A program made the position numbers and the translations under genes. Below the pieces are notes generated by a model, which had not been told where the DNA came from, ran no database searches, and worked only from the letters and a program-made list of their open reading frames with translations. Below, in pieces: positions 61,598 through 64,000 of a stretch of DNA of 64,000 nucleotides. The stretch comes from Roseibium sediminis (GTDB lineage Bacteria; Pseudomonadota; Alphaproteobacteria; Rhizobiales; Stappiaceae): NCBI RefSeq assembly GCF_008711325.1, contig NZ_VXDB01000021.1, positions 1-64,000 on the forward strand, written 5' to 3'. Position 1 is the stretch's first letter. Each line of letters opens with the position of its first letter.

Positions 61598-63652
61598 ATG
61601 CTGAGCGTCCTGTCATGCATCGCGTATGAACACGACCCGTTTTATCTGTCTCTGGCGGTGCTGGTCCTCACGACTGGTGCCTATTTCACCTTGCGCCTTT
61701 ATGCACGTGTTCGTCGATCAGCCAGTTCTTTGAAGCTGCTCTGGCTTGTCATGGCCGGATTGATTGGCGGGGGAACGATCTGGACAACCCATTTCCTCTC
61801 CATGCTCGCCTATGAGAGCGACTTGATACAGGGCTACAGCCTCGGATTGACGATCGTCTCGCTGATTGTCGCGATTGCTGGCGTCTCTCTTGGTTTTCTG
61901 GTGTCCGATATCACGGACAGACCCTTTTCCACCGAGATAGGCGGAGCGCTTGTCGGCTTTTCCGTGGCGGCGATGCACTATGTCGGGCTTGCTGCCGTGG
62001 AGATTTCAGGCCGTGTGATCATGGAACCCAGCTATGTCGCAGCCTCGGTGTTGCTCGGTGGGTTCTTTTCCGCACTCGTGCTCAACCGTATCTCGAAACA
62101 GTGCTCGCGGTTTTGTGGTCATGTCGCTGTGGTGCTCTTTGTCCTTTGCGTGACATCGGTCCACTTCACGTCAATGGCGGGCATCACGATTATTCCTCTT
62201 GGCGGGGATGCGGGAGAGGCGCCAATGTTTTCCAAGGGTGTCCTTGGGATTGCGGTTCTTCTCGTGATGGCCCTGCTGTTTCTCTCTGTTTTCATGGCCT
62301 ACATGATCGACGCCAAAACAGAAGAGGCGACTGACGGCCGGATACATCGCATATTCGAACATGACGCCTTGACCGGGCTCTTGAACCGTCCGGGAATGAA
62401 CGCCGCGGTTGGCAGAGTGCTTCAACGGGCAACCTCGAGCCCCTCTGCGGCAGCGGTGATCTCCTTCTCGCTGGATCGCTTCCTGGACATTCGCGATGCC
62501 CATGGTCAGAAGGCGACTGACAGCATGCTTCGGCATGTTGCGAAAGTCGTGTCCGGTTGCCTCAGCGATAGCGAGCAATTGGGGCGGGTCGGAGATTGCG
62601 AGTTTCTGGTTCTTGCAAGCGATGTCTACAGCAAGCGGGAAGTGAATGCGCTTTGCGCCCGTATCGAGGCCGTTTTGGGAACCTCCTTCAAATGGGAAGG
62701 CGGGCTCCTGCCTGTCAGGGCAGCCTTCGGTTATGCCTTTTTCCCGTTAAATGCGAGGGAGGCCGTGGAGCTGATCGACAAGGCCGAACAGGCAATGAAA
62801 TGTGCCAACCGTGCCGGTCCGGGAACAATCACGCCCTACAAGGAGAGCCTTGGCGTGACTGCCAAGGAAAGAGGTACGCTCAGCATTGATCTCAGCCACG
62901 CCCATGAGCGCGGCGAGTTGGAGCTCTATTACCAGATCCAGAATAATGTCGCGACGCGAGAAGTGACGGGCGCCGAAGTCCTCCTCAGATGGAAGCATGA
63001 CACGCTCGGCATGGTGCCTCCTTACAAGTTCATTCCGATTGCCGAGGAAACTGGCCTGATCAACGTCTTTGGCCCCTGGATCCTTCAGGCCGCTTGTGAC
63101 GAGGCTGCAAGCTGGAAAGCGCCGATCAAGATCGCGGTAAACGTGTCGTCCGTTCAATTGGCCAAGGACGGGTTTGCCGACATCGTGGAGGATGTCCTGC
63201 GCAAAAGCGGCCTCAACCCAGCGCGCCTTGAGCTGGAAATCACAGAAAGTGGCCTTCTGGCGGACCGGAACCATGCGATGCAGGTTATCCGAGATCTCAA
63301 GAGCCTGGGCGTCGGAATTGCCATGGACGATTTCGGCACCGGCTATTCGTCGCTCGCAACGTTGCAGATGTTCCCGTTCGACAAGATCAAGATCGACCGC
63401 GAGTTCGTGAAGGATCTGGGCAAGAACAAGCATTCTGCCGCGATCATTCGCTCAACGATCATTCTGGCCGAGAGCCTCGATATCCCGGTTCTGGCGGAAG
63501 GTGTCGAGACAGAAGACCAGCTGGAATTCCTCGCGGCTGAAGGCTGCAACGAGGCTCAGGGCTATCTCTTCGGAAAGCCAGTTCCGGTTGCCGAAATCCG
63601 GAAGATCACCAATGCACGGCCCATGCGCCCGCCCTTGTCGCTGGTGAGCTGA
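61598..63652 (+). CDS. MHYT-GGDEF-EAL c-di-GMP signalling protein
   Basis: Predicted 684 aa. N-terminal MHYT sensor (about 10-240, seven membrane segments) with MHYT motifs TTHFLSM (63-69), MHYVG (126-130) and VHFTSM (188-193), thought to bind copper or gases. A GGDEF domain (about 255-415) is degenerate: RVGDCEF instead of GGDEF. The EAL domain (about 430-670) looks active: EVLLRW, NVSS, EITES, MDDFGTGYSS, KIDREFV, LAEGVET, QGYLFG. Net c-di-GMP phosphodiesterase expected. ATG 61598 after GGGGAAGAAAAGA. Confidence 0.92.
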   Translation: MLSVLSCIAYEHDPFYLSLAVLVLTTGAYFTLRLYARVRRSASSLKLLWLVMAGLIGGGTIWTTHFLSMLAYESDLIQGYSLGLTIVSLIVAIAGVSLGFLVSDITDRPFSTEIGGALVGFSVAAMHYVGLAAVEISGRVIMEPSYVAASVLLGGFFSALVLNRISKQCSRFCGHVAVVLFVLCVTSVHFTSMAGITIIPLGGDAGEAPMFSKGVLGIAVLLVMALLFLSVFMAYMIDAKTEEATDGRIHRIFEHDALTGLLNRPGMNAAVGRVLQRATSSPSAAAVISFSLDRFLDIRDAHGQKATDSMLRHVAKVVSGCLSDSEQLGRVGDCEFLVLASDVYSKREVNALCARIEAVLGTSFKWEGGLLPVRAAFGYAFFPLNAREAVELIDKAEQAMKCANRAGPGTITPYKESLGVTAKERGTLSIDLSHAHERGELELYYQIQNNVATREVTGAEVLLRWKHDTLGMVPPYKFIPIAEETGLINVFGPWILQAACDEAASWKAPIKIAVNVSSVQLAKDGFADIVEDVLRKSGLNPARLELEITESGLLADRNHAMQVIRDLKSLGVGIAMDDFGTGYSSLATLQMFPFDKIKIDREFVKDLGKNKHSAAIIRSTIILAESLDIPVLAEGVETEDQLEFLAAEGCNEAQGYLFGKPVPVAEIRKITNARPMRPPLSLVS

Positions 63653-63688
63653 CGTCCATACGACCTGCCATGATGAAAAAGCTGATGG

Positions 63689-63931
63689 CTAGCCTTCGCG
63701 CTTGTCTGCAGACGGATCGTCAGTACGTTTGTACTTCAAAAGATATGACCAGGCTGCTTGCGCGGTGATTGCAAGAACCAGCACGCCCCATACGGTCTTC
63801 TGGTGATAAAACTCCACACCAGCCCACGCCACGCAAAGACTTATCAATGCGATCCGTCGCCACAGGGGGTCGAAAAAGGGATGGGGTTCGGGGGCGAACA
63901 CGTCGGGAAACTCCTGAAGGCAAAGAAGCAA
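63689..63931 (-). CDS. Small membrane protein, unknown
   Basis: Up to 80 aa, with two hydrophobic segments (about 27-42 and 46-65) around a short EFYHQKT loop and a charged C-terminus. The N-terminal FAPEPHPFFDPLW stretch may mark the true start region. It converges with the MHYT gene. I know no family name. Nothing is seen in the last 69 bases of the window. Confidence 0.55.
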   Translation of the reverse strand: MLLCLQEFPDVFAPEPHPFFDPLWRRIALISLCVAWAGVEFYHQKTVWGVLVLAITAQAAWSYLLKYKRTDDPSADKREG

Positions 63932-64000
63932 TTGGAAAATGCCATGTGCTATCTGTTTTAAGGCTTTTCAAGGTGCTGGTCCACTCGACCTTCTTCTACC

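Overview
This 64 kb window looks like the chromosome or a large replicon of a GC-rich alphaproteobacterium. The signs are several ABC and TRAP uptake systems, FadR-, LacI-, GbsR- and Lrp-type regulators, and a five-step hut pathway that uses HutF and HutG. A marine member of the Stappiaceae (Roseibium/Labrenzia) or a roseobacter is my best guess, but nothing in the window proves the taxon. I see no rRNA, tRNA, CRISPR array, insertion sequence or replication origin.

Layout. 0-1.3 kb: an AT-richer, probably acquired gene that enters from the left, and one small unknown gene. 1.4-7.6 kb: a Cu(I)/Ag(I) efflux operon (small secreted protein, CusB, CusA, CusF) in which CusB carries four CusF-like domains in tandem. 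7.8-19.3 kb: a sugar or sugar-acid uptake and catabolism locus: mutarotase, TIM-barrel isomerase, Gfo/Idh oxidoreductase, FadR-type regulator, RbsA/RhaT-type ABC importer, 2-hydroxyacid dehydrogenase, acetoacetate-decarboxylase-like protein, and a divergent SDR and enolase-superfamily enzyme. 19.4-34.2 kb: a second catabolic cluster of unknown substrate. It has a UgpC/MalK-type ABC importer, four NTF2/SnoaL-like proteins (about seven domains), a HisD-like dehydrogenase, SDR, LacI regulator, bicupin, MetE-C-like methyltransferase, alpha/beta hydrolase and RraA-like protein. Two near-identical LacI-type palindromes sit in its divergent promoter.

34.4-42.7 kb is the most unusual region. Two short peptides share a leader (MKLPYQAPSI, then RL and SAI) and have unrelated C-termini. 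They lie downstream of an S8 protease whose long C-terminal region recalls PatG-type cyanobactin maturation proteases. Next to them are a second S8 protease, a PAP2/vanadium-haloperoxidase-type enzyme with a (Gly-Gly-Ile)9 N-terminus, a winged-helix/TPR regulator and another small protein. I read this as a candidate undescribed peptide (RiPP-like or bacteriocin) system. No YcaO, lanthipeptide, lasso or radical-SAM enzyme is present in the window.

42.9-46.7 kb: a cupin, a membrane-fused TIGR01777 epimerase, a DUF4166 protein, a GbsR-type regulator whose operator covers its own start codon, and a glutathione transferase. 46.9-50.5 kb: Lrp regulator, universal stress protein, AGCS amino-acid symporter and a frameshifted GNAT acetyltransferase. 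50.6-53.8 kb: a TRAP transporter. 53.8-61.2 kb: histidine utilisation, hutI-hutH-hutG-hutU facing hutF-hutC. 61.6-63.9 kb: an MHYT-GGDEF-EAL c-di-GMP protein and a small membrane protein.
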